NCBI GenBank assembly: GCA_951394045.1
Contig: OX596000.1
Location: forward strand, 62,001-126,000
Source: Nitzschia sp. DOCU1
Taxonomy: Eukaryota; Bacillariophyta; Bacillariophyceae; Bacillariales; Bacillariaceae
DNA length: 64,000 nucleotides
Direction: 5' to 3'
In this document: positions 39,204 to 49,350 of the stretch, piece by piece
Numbering within the stretch: the stretch's first letter is position 1
How the letters are laid out: every line of letters begins with the position of its first letter
The notes under the pieces: generated by a model
Database searches by the model: none
Seen by the model: the letters and a program-made list of their open reading frames with translations, nothing else
Told to the model about the DNA's origin: nothing
Translations under genes and position numbers: made by a program

Positions 39204-39457
39204 CTAACTTATGAAGATGCGCGGAAACGCAAGCCATATGGAACCCCCCGTCCAGAGCAGACTCATAACCCAAAGACTTTTTTCGAACCCTTTCTTTTAC
39301 CCCCCCCCCCCCCCTATTCATTTTTTTCAAATCGGTACAGGCTTGCCCCCCTCGCCCATCATTGCCCCTTTCCCCTTTCCACTTCACTCGAAAAGGGTAA
39401 GTTTAAGAAGTAAAGGAGCAACAAGAATGTGGACAACAGAAGACACAACGACTTCCG

Positions 39458-41133
39458 TCAGGGAGGCGAACCAATGATTCCCCTATCATTGCTGCTGCTA
39501 GTAGTAGTATCGCCACCCTCATTAGTAGCAGAAAAAGCAACACCACGGTGGCCAGACAGAAGAAGCTCGTGGACTTTTTGGGCCGTTGCCCTTTCGAGCA
39601 TTACCCTTCTTGTAGCGAGGAGCTGTTGTTCTTGTACTAGCTTCATTTGGTATGGGAAAGAAATAAGATGATCGGGCGGCTGGTACGGCGGCGGCTGCGA
39701 GGGTGTTGTTGTTAATCCTCCAGGAACACCAACAAGGTAACCTGGCAGAGATAGGGACGAGCGCATGTGTTCTTGTTGCTTCTTCTGTCGTACTAGTGCC
39801 TCTTGGTGTTGAAGAAGATGCTGCAGCTCAGCGATGCTACTTGCGGCAAACAGATGCTGTTGTTGCTTTTTGCCACTAAGCTCGCCGTCGGCATCGCCAT
39901 CCGTAGTACTAGCGGCAGCGGCACCTCGCAAGGCCGCTATTGTGCTGCTGGTGGTGGTTGCCTTCTGTTTCAGAAGTATTTCCGATATTAATTGCTGCTG
40001 TCGTGCGGCAAGGATGCTACGAACGGCAGCCGCTTCTTGTATGCTGTTTCTTCGTTCTTCGCCAGCACACCAACAACCCTCGCGGCGTCGCTGATGTTGT
40101 TGGGCCCAGCCGACACCAACAGATGGTGAAGCCCCCAACGATAACATCCTAGTCAGGGGTGTTTTGTTGGCCGACGACGAAGCGGCGGGGAGAAAAGGAG
40201 TACCACCAGCACCGGCCGTAATGATACGGGTGCTGCCAGCAGCAGGAGCAATAGCTTGATTGAGAAAGGAACGAGTGGCGTCTTGTTCGTCCGGTACCCT
40301 CCTTTTCCTCTTCTTAGCTGCCGGGAAAAACTCGTGTTGTTCTTCTGTGGCCTTTGTGATGACTTCTTCTACTGCTACTGGGTTGGTTTGACGAGGATCG
40401 TCGTTGTTGCCCAACAAGTTATCTCGTTCAATGATCTTCATCTGGTGGCGAAAGGTTTGTTTGGTTTTCTCAATAGCTACGTCGTCGTCAACAATCATAT
40501 ACCGATAGCGATCTGGAATTTCAGTGCTTCCTTTCCCAGCACCGTCGACGGGAATCCCTGATAATCTTTGCAAGAAACGTCCATTTCGTTCCTTGATGGC
40601 ACGCACAATTGTTGCCGCCAATTCAGACTTGTTGCCTTTCGGCAAGAGGGTACTATCAGCAACGCTCATTGATGCTCCGCTTGTAGAGGGTGATTTCTCG
40701 TCGGTGTCCTCGTGGTGCCCGACCGTTTTCTTGTTTTTGATAAACGATGTATGGGCACTTTCTGTTAAGTCCCCGGGAGTGCTAGGGGAGCAAGCTCGCC
40801 TGAGGATGTCACGAACAAGCTTTCGGTAACGAATGTTCCCCATAAATTCGTTAGGGCCGGTCCCTGCCGTCATAGCGTGTCAAAAGCAATCACGAAGAAC
40901 AACAACGTGAGTGAGACGATGACAACAAAGCAAAAAAACAAAAGCAGCATATTGAAGCATCATGTACTACCTCGGCCCAGCAGAACATCGTTCGGACGGA
41001 GGTTGGCGATTATCGTCCCCACGTCGTCGCCCCCTGATTCTGAATTCGGACGATCGTTTTGGTCATTGTCACGCGTCGAAAGGGAGCTGATGGTGCCTCG
41101 AGGTGCTTCTTTCGTGGATTTGCAGGAGTCCAT
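39458..41133 (-). CDS. DUF6824-type protein (diatom GRG-motif family)
   Basis: Exons 41133-40971 and 40863-39458 flank a 107-nt intron (GTAGTA donor, GGCAG acceptor) and give 522 aa. The intron splits the family's first motif: exon 1 ends NDVLLGRG and exon 2 continues TGPNEFMGNIRYRKLV. The second half of the domain follows at about residues 135-200 (IVRAIKERNGRFLQRLSG, DDDVAIEKTKQTFRHQ). This pattern matches DUF6824, a domain widespread in diatoms and of unknown function that often occurs in nuclear-looking proteins. Basic clusters (KKRKRRVPDE) could be nuclear localisation signals. The rest is rich in Gln, Ala and Ser. A regulatory role is plausible but unproven. Confidence 0.78.
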
Positions 41134-42057
41134 TTTCACAAGCTAGTGGTGTTGTGCGAGATTTGTAACGCGCGTAGTTCGTCGAAACGAACTTGGTGTT
41201 GCTCCTACTACCGCTATTTTCCCGATGGCCCAAAAGTTTATTGAGTAACTTGAACTCACACCAAATCTGGCGTCGTAGAGAACACCGAAGTTGCCTGGTT
41301 TTCTGTTTCGCTCTTTATTTCACCATTCTTTCCGTTGTTGGCGGTTGAGAAGTTTCGGCTTCTTCCTTTGAAGGAGCGAGACGAATCCAGACACTCTCTA
41401 ATGAAGGGTGAGCTCAAAACTGTTTCTCCGTTACGGGACTAGGGTATCGTATAATCGCCGCTCATTGAACGAAGAGAGGAGGAGAACCCGGACAATCCAC
41501 TGCTGCTGGTATCGTTTCGCAAATTGAATTGTCCGAGATTGCGCATCGGGATGTCGGATGTTGCACATCGGGACTTCGTTGCACCGACAGTGGATACTGG
41601 CTGTTTAGATCCGACATAATTTGTGGCTGTAGCGCATCCCAAAGTATTCTGCCGTCGATCCTCCAATTGTCCCGAAACCCGCCTCTCCTAAGTATTGCGT
41701 CCAATATTCAAGGTAGTTCTTCAATCTGAAAAATGTACGTTTGAATACTAAATTCTCCACTCTCTATCATCCCAACTTATTCTACCGTGCTTCATGGTTT
41801 AGTCGATCCTCCATAGTCCCATACCCGCCTCTCCTAAGTATTGCGTCCAATATTCAAGGTAGTTCTTCTATCTGAAAAATGTACGTATTAATACCAAAAT
41901 TCTCCATTCTCTATCACACCTTTGGCGGGGCTATCCGACACCATACCAGTTTACAAATAGAAACTTGAGATTTATTTGTTCGCTAAAGTTCGCGCCGCTA
42001 ATACCGGTAGAGTAGGAACTGACGTATGCAAGTAAAGGTAGCTACCGGGTATGATAC
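41134..42057. other. Intergenic region with 149-bp tandem duplication
   Basis: This is 924 bp with no confident gene and holds the DUF6824 promoter. A 149-bp unit starting GTCGATCCTCC at 41653 is repeated from 41802 to about 41926 with roughly 90% similarity by eye. Confidence 0.5.
41653..41926. repeat. 149-bp tandem duplication
   Basis: Both copies share TCTCCTAAGTATTGCGTCCA, CAAGGTAGTTCTTC and ATCTGAAAAATGTACGT in the same order and spacing. They differ at scattered positions. Confidence 0.75.
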
Positions 42058-43803
42058 TATCCGAGGACTCTGGAGCACTGGTAGCGACTGCATCGTGGAT
42101 GTGAGAATCACAGACACCGATGCAAAATCCAACCAGCACACCCGGGACCCAGCTAAAGTCCTGGCCCGCCATGAACGGCTCAAGAAACAGAAATATCTTG
42201 AGGGCTGCCTGGAGCAGCTATGGGTCCCCACGCCGTAGTGCCACGTGTAAAAATAAAACCCTCCCGACCACTCAACTAATCATTTGAACCAATCGAATGC
42301 ATCGTCCTGAGGACATTTGGATCACATTTACAGTCATGAGGGGTGTTACTACTGTAGTAAGGAGCGATCTTACCTGCCACGTCACAGCGATACACCGTGT
42401 TGTAAGGTAAAATTTGTGTAATTTCTCTTCTAATGCTCCAAAGCAAAAGCTAATACCTACAATGCACTCTCAAACGATTCCTTTGACGATATGCATATTG
42501 AAAATGTACTCTAACACCCATCTTTCTTTTGCTACAGAGCGCCGAAAATAGACTATTTTCTTGATCCAAGTAGTCAAAAAAATGAGTCGACTACATTGAT
42601 CCAAATTTTGATTAGATCGACCAAGAGTTTGATTAGATCGACTGGCCATGATTCTTCCCGCAAGGGTCGAATTAATGCCAACATCTTCGATGAACGACAT
42701 CTCAATCAAATCTTGACCTTGAGGCAAACAAAATATATCTAAGTTCGAAGAGAGTGTGATAAAGCTATGTGCAAATTTGTTCGTCTAGAGATCCAGTCTA
42801 AGGTAACTTTATTTGCGATGACATCAACGACATCAAAATGACACAGAAAGTGGCAGCAGGCGGCGTCGGTGGCGGCTAAACTCGCAATCAAATCTTGGCT
42901 TTCAGATGCAACAAATGAATCAAAGTCAAACGTTGGTGTGATATAAAGCTGTTGTCAATTCCATTCATCCAAAGACCAAGCCTACGACAACTCAATTTGC
43001 GATGGTAGGAACGACATCAAGCTCGCACCACAAAAAACTGTTGTGCGCGTCCGTGGCTGAAATCTCAATCAATTCTTGGTCTCCCCGTGGACAACTTGAC
43101 AGGTGTCTCGTTAAGAGTATGATAAAACTAGATTCTAATTTGTCCAAGCAAAGAGCAACTCTAAGATCACTTTTGTTTGAAGGATATGAACAACAACAAA
43201 CTGCGCCATGGTATCGGATTTCATCGCGATGCGCTCGTGTAAAATCCCTTGCAGCTGTGCGTGCGCGCACGGTGGCGGCCCGGCGCGCCATTATTTAGGC
43301 GTGGGGACCCATAGCAGCGGCGGTCGTTCACTCCTTTCGTGTCCTCCACCGATGGATTGCTGGGCCAAGAAGCGAAGAACCTCATCAAGCAACTTGCCCT
43401 CAAACTTGCGGCGAAATGGCAACAGCCATACTCCGTAGTACGAGGCTTGATGAATTCACGCATCAGCATTGCGATAGTGCGCGCAACGCACCTGAGCATA
43501 CGCGGCTCACGCATTGCCCCCCACAAGATCAGCAAGCGAGTCCAATGGACCGATGGCGCTGGTCTCGGCCTTTACGAGGCCGGCCTCTAGGGCACCCTCC
43601 CAACAGCATGCAAATAACACCTACACCTGTTCGGACGCCCAAACACCCCACCTCTCGGCACGAAACAACCTCTCATCCCACAGACACTCCCACATCCATT
43701 TCTCCCGCACCATCCCCTCCACCTCCAACTGCCACACACACAGAGCACCAAAGGTCCCGAACCTCGTGACCTTCCTACTAGCCTTCCCACTCGTAAAATA
43801 ATT
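42058..43803 (+). mobile_element. 5'-truncated second copy of the LINE, split by a DNA transposon
   Basis: Sequence from ATCCGAGGACTC (42058) matches the endonuclease end of the LINE at 19863-23880, in opposite orientation. It carries the RITDTDAKSNQ and KYLEGCLEQ codons, then is interrupted at 42218-43314, and resumes with SSTDGLLGQEAKN and the C-terminus EAGL. The shared 3' UTR ends CGTAAAATAATT at 43803. Only about 650 bp of LINE remains, so this copy is a dead-on-arrival insertion that lacks reverse transcriptase. Similarity to the full copy is very high, with a few substitutions (for example SNQH for SNQQ). No target-site duplication was recognised. Confidence 0.88.
42218..43314. mobile_element. 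Non-autonomous DNA transposon, 1,097 bp, nested in the LINE copy
   Basis: The element begins CTATGGGTCCCCACGCC (42218-42234) and ends with the exact reverse complement (43298-43314), giving 17-bp terminal inverted repeats. The flanks are GAGCAG on the left and CAGCGG on the right. The uninterrupted LINE copy reads GAGCAGCGG, so CAG is a 3-bp target-site duplication and the insertion boundary is proved by the empty site. The interior has no transposase-like ORF, so it needs a transposase in trans. A 3-bp duplication fits PIF/Harbinger or CACTA-type elements, but the termini match neither clearly. Confidence 0.9.
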
Positions 43804-44283
43804 CAGGTTTCCGACTATGAAAGGGGAAAACCACTCGACGGAGCTTTTCAAGTTAGTGACAGGGTACCAAGAAAACAGTGGCGTACTACTCGATTGGTTC
43901 TCTTGTTTCACAACAAAGGGGCGGGGCTATGTTTAGTACGGTCGACTGCCGTCGAAACTGTTGACAAGGGAGGCCCGTGCTGCTGGTGGTGGTGCCCCAT
44001 CATTGAGCAGGATAATGGTGGGAGTTGAGGACGACAGAGGTCAAGAAGGGCCTTACTAGAATTACACTTCTCAAGGAGTACTGGAGGTAGGCAGAAGCTA
44101 TGTTGAGTGTGGCCACAGCAGTTGCGTCTTTAATAGAATAGCTAGAAAGTAGAATAGCTAGAAAGTAGATCGCAGGGTAATCAAACTCGTTCTTTTCTGC
44201 CTTTAGCAAAACGCGCAACAGCGGTAGTAGTCGCGGAAAGGAAAACTATGGACTATCCCAGGGGTCACAATCATGACCAAAAA
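43804..44283. other. Intergenic region, LINE copy to lumen-protein gene
   Basis: This is 480 bp without a gene. It has two exact copies of AGAATAGCTAGAAAGT at 44135-44150 and 44151-44166. Confidence 0.4.
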
Positions 44284-44838
44284 CTATTCACTCTTCAAAG
44301 TCGACATATCCGCTGGAAGCCGATCGCTGGTACCACCTGCAACCTTGACCCACTTGTTTCCATCTGGAAATACAATTCCACCATCTTCAAACTTAGCTAG
44401 GAGTTTGCTGGGGCCACCCTTGGGGGAAAAGTCCACATAGGCTTCCGTGGTGGACTTGACGGTTCCTTCCACTTTCCACAAGTCAGCCCGAGTGGGTCGG
44501 TCCGTGCACATGGCCGAATCGCCCTTGCCATCATACCCCGTTACGAGCATTTGCGGATACGCCGACCTTGATCCATCCGCACGGAGTGGGGCACCGACGA
44601 CCTTGACTTGTCGAAGACAGTTGGGGTGGTTGGGATCATCGTAAAATCCTGTAAACGGCGACGCTTGGCCAGTCTTTGCCGTGGCGGCATTTGCTTCTTG
44701 TGCCAAGATAGCCGCAGCACTAGCTCCCATGGCTCCAAAGAATTGACGACGACTGGATTCGGTCGTCCAAGCGTCCGTAGTAGACGACAATGCCATCATG
44801 GCAACGGAAGAAAGGAAGATCGTCGAGAACTTGGTCAT
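44284..44838 (-). CDS. Probable thylakoid-lumen protein with tripartite (Tat) targeting
   Basis: This single exon encodes 184 aa. Residues 1-22 are a signal peptide ending at TDAWTTESS, an ASAF-like site with Trp. SRRQFFGAMG and a hydrophobic Ala-rich stretch ending QEANA form a twin-arginine thylakoid signal. Together these are the three-step address for the lumen of a diatom plastid. The mature part (about 130 aa) contains GFYDDPNHPNCLR, a Cys pair, and VDFSPKGGPSKL with FPDGNKWVKV near the end. I recognise the style of a small conserved photosynthesis-associated lumen protein but not a named family. It shares a divergent promoter with three CRE-like boxes with the kinase gene. Confidence 0.75.
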   Translation of the reverse strand: MTKFSTIFLSSVAMMALSSTTDAWTTESSRRQFFGAMGASAAAILAQEANAATAKTGQASPFTGFYDDPNHPNCLRQVKVVGAPLRADGSRSAYPQMLVTGYDGKGDSAMCTDRPTRADLWKVEGTVKSTTEAYVDFSPKGGPSKLLAKFEDGGIVFPDGNKWVKVAGGTSDRLPADMSTLKSE

Positions 44839-45470
44839 GATGACTGAGATGTTAGCAATTTAAAAAGGTGGCTGATCGATTGATCAGTGTAATGAAATAA
44901 GTTGTGTCATGGTCCGTTTTCTTTCTGGAAATCGATGAGGTGTTGGGATGCACATCATCATCGTGACTCACTCAACTTTTTGCGCGCGATGTGGCCGTGT
45001 CGGCTAGAATTCGCTTTTTTGCAAATGGCGAAGTACGTCATTCACCGAACCGGACGATGCAAGACCAATGGTCGTTTCAAAGTGACGTCTACCCTCGTAG
45101 GCCGGCTAGTGGGGCGCATGTTGAAGACTGGTCCACTTATTTGATTCGATGAGACGTGATTACGTCATGCTTTCCTTTATTAGGCCCTCCTTCCATCTGA
45201 TAGGCTCCCTCAACTCCCCAAGAAGGACCAAAGAACAACTTCCATCACGCCTTTCCTTCTTGCACATGCTTTCCCACCACCACGGAAATGCAACGCGGGA
45301 TGAAGTTGTTCTTTTGTCTCATCGCCAACGAATCGGCTCAACCTTTTTCTGTGGCGGCAAAGCTTTGAGCCAGGACAGCAATCAGCTGCCCTTCACTACC
45401 CACATTCTGAAAGAGCAATTTGTTGTTGCCTCACTCAAGGAGGTTAACTTGGCGCCTAGCTAGTACCATC
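44839..45470. promoter_or_regulatory. Divergent promoter region with three CRE-like boxes
   Basis: This is 632 bp between the lumen-protein and kinase starts. ACGTCA lies at 45035-45040, TGACGT at 45083-45088 and ACGTCA at 45162-45167. Three such hexamers within 135 bp are well above chance for one short region. They match diatom CO2/cAMP-responsive half-sites. Confidence 0.5.
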
Positions 45471-47156
45471 ATGGGGGCTTGCAGCGATGATCCAACGTCC
45501 AATTCGACGGCAGCAACAACTGCCTCGGAAACTTCGTCGGTTATTCAAGAGCTCAAAGAACAACCACCCCCTGCTATTCTTCCAGTAGTTGTGGGAGCAC
45601 CCCTAGTGGCACCCAAGCCTCGTACGAGAAGCAATAGCGTTGGATTCTTGGAACCAGAGGGTGATCCGATTCGAGTATCGGCATCTGTCAAGTCTCTCCA
45701 TCAAAGTCAACACTTGTTGGACGAAGACCTCGCCATGCTTGTACCATCCAAGTCGCTTGATTCTGCCGATACCTTTGAGTTTGTCGATATCGACGCATCA
45801 AGTCCCTCTGCTAACAGCGATATTCAAGCTATCAACAGCACCAACGACGCCAGCGAATTGGCTCGTAAAGTCTACCAAAAAGGTTTGGAAGAATCGCATT
45901 CCCGTCTCTTGGACATGACGGATAACTTTCCCCACTTCAATGAATCCGAAATTGTGTATGGCGAAATTCTAGGCAAGGGATGTTTTGGCACAGTCCACGA
46001 AGTACGAGGCTTTGATTTGCATGACGTGGAGCACACATCCGTCCAACGTCGACGATCCTTTGACTTGACTCGCCATTATGACGTTCCCGACCGAGAAGTT
46101 CCAGAGGGAGATCTGGAAAGCCGCAAATTCATGTCCGCCAATGTGTTTCGAAAAGAAGGTCATGCTCGGTATGCCATTAAAAAGTTATCGCCAGAAACAA
46201 TTGAAAATACCAAGCAAATGGTGCAAGGTATCGCCGATTTGGTCATGGAAGCTCGTATCTTGTCGGCTATTGAACATCCCAATATTATCAAGCTTCGAGC
46301 GATCAAGACGGGAGATCGGTTTCAACCCGATTTCTTTATCATTCTGGACCGGCTCTACGAGACACTTGCCCAGCGCATGGAAGTTTGGCGCGAAGAACAA
46401 AACCGAGGCAAGAACATCTTTAAACATTTGACCAGTCGCTTGGTGGCCTTTCGACATCAACGCATTACCAAAGCGAGTTCTCAACAAGATCGAGTACTCC
46501 AAGCTTTCCATTTGAGTGCCGCACTCAACTACATGCATCGTCAAAACTTGATTCATCGAGATATCAAACCCGAAAACATTGGATTTGATTGTCGAGGTGA
46601 TATCAAGATTTTCGACTATGGCATGTGCAAGGAAATGCCCAATCGCAATTCCAAAACATGTGCCGACACGGTCTACAAGTTTACCGGCATGTGCGGGTCG
46701 CCCCGCTACATGGCACCCGAAGTCGCACACAAGCGACCGTACAATGAAAAGTGCGATGTCTACAGCTTTGCCATTTTGTTTTATGAAATTATGAGTTTAC
46801 AGGCTGCCTATGCTCATCATCACGACTTTGATACCATGTTTGCCCAAGTCTGGGGTCCACCCTATCGACGCCCCAATTTGGCCAAACTGAAACTGCCGGA
46901 ACATTTGTATCGGTTGATTTATTCGGCCTGGCATTATGACTATCGCAAACGACCGACCATGCAGCATGTGGCCGATACATTAAAAGAAGAATGTTTGACC
47001 TTTCCCAATGTCACGTTGCAAAGTTTGAGTCATCGACGCCGCAAATCCAAAGTGATTTACGACAAGGAAAAGTGTTTATTTCGTGTCAACTCCCTGTTCT
47101 TTGACGCGGACGCCTCCATGCAATACGACGCCAAAGGGGGCAAGGCTGACAAGTAA
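45471..47156 (+). CDS. Ser/Thr protein kinase with DYG motif
   Basis: This single exon encodes 561 aa from the ATG at 45471; no upstream in-frame ATG exists. The N-terminal 155 residues are Ser/Pro-rich. Gly2 and Cys4 in MGACSDD could allow lipid attachment, though the myristoylation consensus is imperfect. The kinase domain spans about 155-530: GKGCFGTVHEV (P-loop), a 70-residue insert, YAIKKL (catalytic Lys), HRDIKPENIGF (catalytic loop), IFDYG (in place of DFG), YMAPEV (APE) and YSFAILFYEI. Key catalytic residues are present, so it is probably active. It looks like a stand-alone tyrosine-kinase-like/MLK-type eukaryotic kinase. Substrates are unknown. Confidence 0.88.
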   Translation: MGACSDDPTSNSTAATTASETSSVIQELKEQPPPAILPVVVGAPLVAPKPRTRSNSVGFLEPEGDPIRVSASVKSLHQSQHLLDEDLAMLVPSKSLDSADTFEFVDIDASSPSANSDIQAINSTNDASELARKVYQKGLEESHSRLLDMTDNFPHFNESEIVYGEILGKGCFGTVHEVRGFDLHDVEHTSVQRRRSFDLTRHYDVPDREVPEGDLESRKFMSANVFRKEGHARYAIKKLSPETIENTKQMVQGIADLVMEARILSAIEHPNIIKLRAIKTGDRFQPDFFIILDRLYETLAQRMEVWREEQNRGKNIFKHLTSRLVAFRHQRITKASSQQDRVLQAFHLSAALNYMHRQNLIHRDIKPENIGFDCRGDIKIFDYGMCKEMPNRNSKTCADTVYKFTGMCGSPRYMAPEVAHKRPYNEKCDVYSFAILFYEIMSLQAAYAHHHDFDTMFAQVWGPPYRRPNLAKLKLPEHLYRLIYSAWHYDYRKRPTMQHVADTLKEECLTFPNVTLQSLSHRRRKSKVIYDKEKCLFRVNSLFFDADASMQYDAKGGKADK

Positions 47157-47716
47157 ATCGTTATCACCATTACTCAAGTTTTCGAAGGGCACACACCACG
47201 AACAACAATCCTTTTGTTTGAAACACTACGCTACTAATCATACTGTAATACTACAACTAGGTATAACCCTCTCCATTCAAAGTGAAAAAGAGCGACGCTC
47301 CAACAGTGGTCAATAAAGCGTGCAATCGTACTCGTAGTGATGAAAAAGAAATTATAGTCTCTGCTACTACTGTAATGGTAATAGGAGAGAGCGTACTCTT
47401 TTCGTTCCGTGAACTAGGATGGCGTCTACTACCGGTACTTTTCCTTTTCCATCATCGTAGCTGGATATAGCCTTTCGCTGCGCACAAAGTATTCCAACAA
47501 GTCGAAATTGCTGTGTCCCTCCGCCTTGCGTATGGTTTGGAACTCCATGGAACAAGTTCCTTCGAGAGAACGCGCGCGTCGTGCCACACGTTTGCTCGCC
47601 ACGAGAAAATCCAAACCACTCCGTCACGATGACCCATCACATGCTTTCTCTCACACAAGTCCATCCATTGACTATCTACACAAAGAGACCACTTCTATTG
47701 CTACTTTCATTACACC
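47157..47716. other. Intergenic region
   Basis: This is 560 bp between the kinase and Nudix-HAD genes, both on the plus strand. Short ORFs on either strand have no recognisable features. It presumably contains the Nudix-HAD promoter. Confidence 0.4.
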
Positions 47717-49132
47717 ATGGATTCGTTATTCTTTGCCGCTTCGGTGGCTGCCACTTGCTTGTTAGTCAAGTCTCGCAAGAAAAAGACCGAAAAGCTCGTG
47801 TCGCTGTACGAACAATGGAAGCTTGGTACTTCGTTGAATGCCACGGAACGCGTCTGCACGGTCACGGCAGACAACATTCCCCTAGTGGGGGGTCACAATC
47901 GTTCCGAAATGCGCTTGCAAAAACTCTGGCATCGTGCTACGTACTGCTTGATTCGTCACGAAGCCCCACATTTGCCGAGTCATCCCAAGGATGACATTTA
48001 TGTGCTCGTGCAGAAACGATCGACACTCAAGGATTATTGTCCTGGCAAATTGGATCCGACACCTGGGGGCGTCGTGGGGTATGGAGAAGACTATCAAGAC
48101 AATATAGATAGAGAACTGCAAGAAGAAATGGGCATTGATACTCAAACGCATGCTCTGCAGAAACTCTTTACCTTTCCTTATCAGGATGATACGGTCAAAG
48201 TCTGGGGTGAATTTTATGAATGTACCTATCGTGGGACATTGCACGACTTGAAGTTGCAAAAAGAAGAAGTCGAGCAAGTATTGCGTATGGACTTGCAACA
48301 ACTCAAAACAGCCATGAAAACTAGCCCCCACGATTTCATGCCCGATTCGATTCATGCTCTGCAACTGTATTTTCAACATCAAGGCGACTTGAAGGTGAAT
48401 CGTCGCTTTCTCAAGGGCAGTTCCAGTGATTTGAATCGTTTCTTGATTCGACCTCCTCTACAGGCTATTTTCTTTGATTGTGACGACTGTTTGTATTTTG
48501 ATCATTGGACGACTGCCAAGAAACTCACCGCCAAAATTGATGAATGGTGTGTCGCACACGGCTTGAAGACGGGTCAAGCCTATCAATTATACAAACAATA
48601 TGGAACCGCCTTGCGAGGATTATTAGCAGAGGGATATCTAGAAGATTCGCCACAAGCGATTGATGCCTTTTTGGAATATGTTCATGATATTGGAGTCGAT
48701 CAATTGATCAAGCCAGACCCTCAACTTCGACAAGTCCTACAACAATTGGATCCTTCCATTCCCCGCTATGTGTTTACAGCCAGTGTCGCCGCTCATGCTC
48801 GTCGATGCCTAGTCGCTCTAGGCATTGAAGATTGTTTTGAATCTATCATTATTGACACCAAGATTTGTGATTTGGAAACCAAACATTCTCAACATTCCTT
48901 TCAACGAGCCATGCAAGTGGCGGGCGTCCAAGATCCACAAGCGTGCTTGTTTTTTGACGATAACGTCAACAATTTGCGGGCGGCACGTCATCTGGGGTGG
49001 AGATGTGTCTTGGTGGGCAAGGTAGCCCGCGATACGGGCCTTCCCATTGGATCGGAAGATGCTGAATTAGAATTGTCGAGTATTCATGACATTCCCAAAG
49101 TATTACCGGAACTATTTGGACAAGAACAATAA
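47717..49132 (+). CDS. Nudix hydrolase fused to HAD-superfamily phosphatase
   Basis: This single exon encodes 471 aa. Residues 1-20 are a hydrophobic signal or anchor followed by KSRKKK. The Nudix domain (about 60-215) has a perfect Nudix box: G-x5-E-x7-REL-x-EE-x-G-I around residues 117-139. Its surroundings resemble IPP-isomerase-like/YfcD Nudix proteins. The HAD domain (about 245-445) starts FFDCDDCLYF (motif I, DxD nucleophile) and includes VFTAS (motif II) and FFDDNVNN (motif IV). This is the pyrimidine-5'-nucleotidase (SDT1/PHM8) type. A Nudix step could hydrolyse a nucleoside diphosphate derivative and the HAD step remove the remaining phosphate. This two-step idea is inference from domain pairing. 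Confidence 0.87.
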   Translation: MDSLFFAASVAATCLLVKSRKKKTEKLVSLYEQWKLGTSLNATERVCTVTADNIPLVGGHNRSEMRLQKLWHRATYCLIRHEAPHLPSHPKDDIYVLVQKRSTLKDYCPGKLDPTPGGVVGYGEDYQDNIDRELQEEMGIDTQTHALQKLFTFPYQDDTVKVWGEFYECTYRGTLHDLKLQKEEVEQVLRMDLQQLKTAMKTSPHDFMPDSIHALQLYFQHQGDLKVNRRFLKGSSSDLNRFLIRPPLQAIFFDCDDCLYFDHWTTAKKLTAKIDEWCVAHGLKTGQAYQLYKQYGTALRGLLAEGYLEDSPQAIDAFLEYVHDIGVDQLIKPDPQLRQVLQQLDPSIPRYVFTASVAAHARRCLVALGIEDCFESIIIDTKICDLETKHSQHSFQRAMQVAGVQDPQACLFFDDNVNNLRAARHLGWRCVLVGKVARDTGLPIGSEDAELELSSIHDIPKVLPELFGQEQ

Positions 49133-49350
49133 ATGTAGAATACTAGAGAATTGTGCTTGATCGTAAACTACGCTAGCTACCTAGAAAGACGTATTCCAGC
49201 AGTCGCCTCAAGACTATTACGGGGGAATATCTATGCTAGACTCTCAGATTCCACTTTTGCGCCATGTGTGGAGCCCAAAGCACCCCATAGTACGCATTAT
49301 CGAGTTAGTTTTGTTTGTCTTTTCCGTAAAAGTATCTCTAGTACTATTAG

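Larger units (their letters stand above)
36814..39457. other. Gene-poor 2.6-kb region with simple repeats
   Basis: No confident gene is present. It holds GTACAGA-containing repeats (37127-37530, including a hairpin), a 21-bp tandem pair at about 37637-37678, an exon-like fragment at 38623-38798, a 35-bp tandem pair at 39131-39203, and a run of 14-15 C at about 39301-39315. The base composition is uneven and the region may be transposon debris. Confidence 0.4.

Noticed and set aside
46185..46730. 181-aa minus-strand ORF in the kinase gene
   Set aside because: It is antisense to the conserved catalytic core and has no domain of its own.
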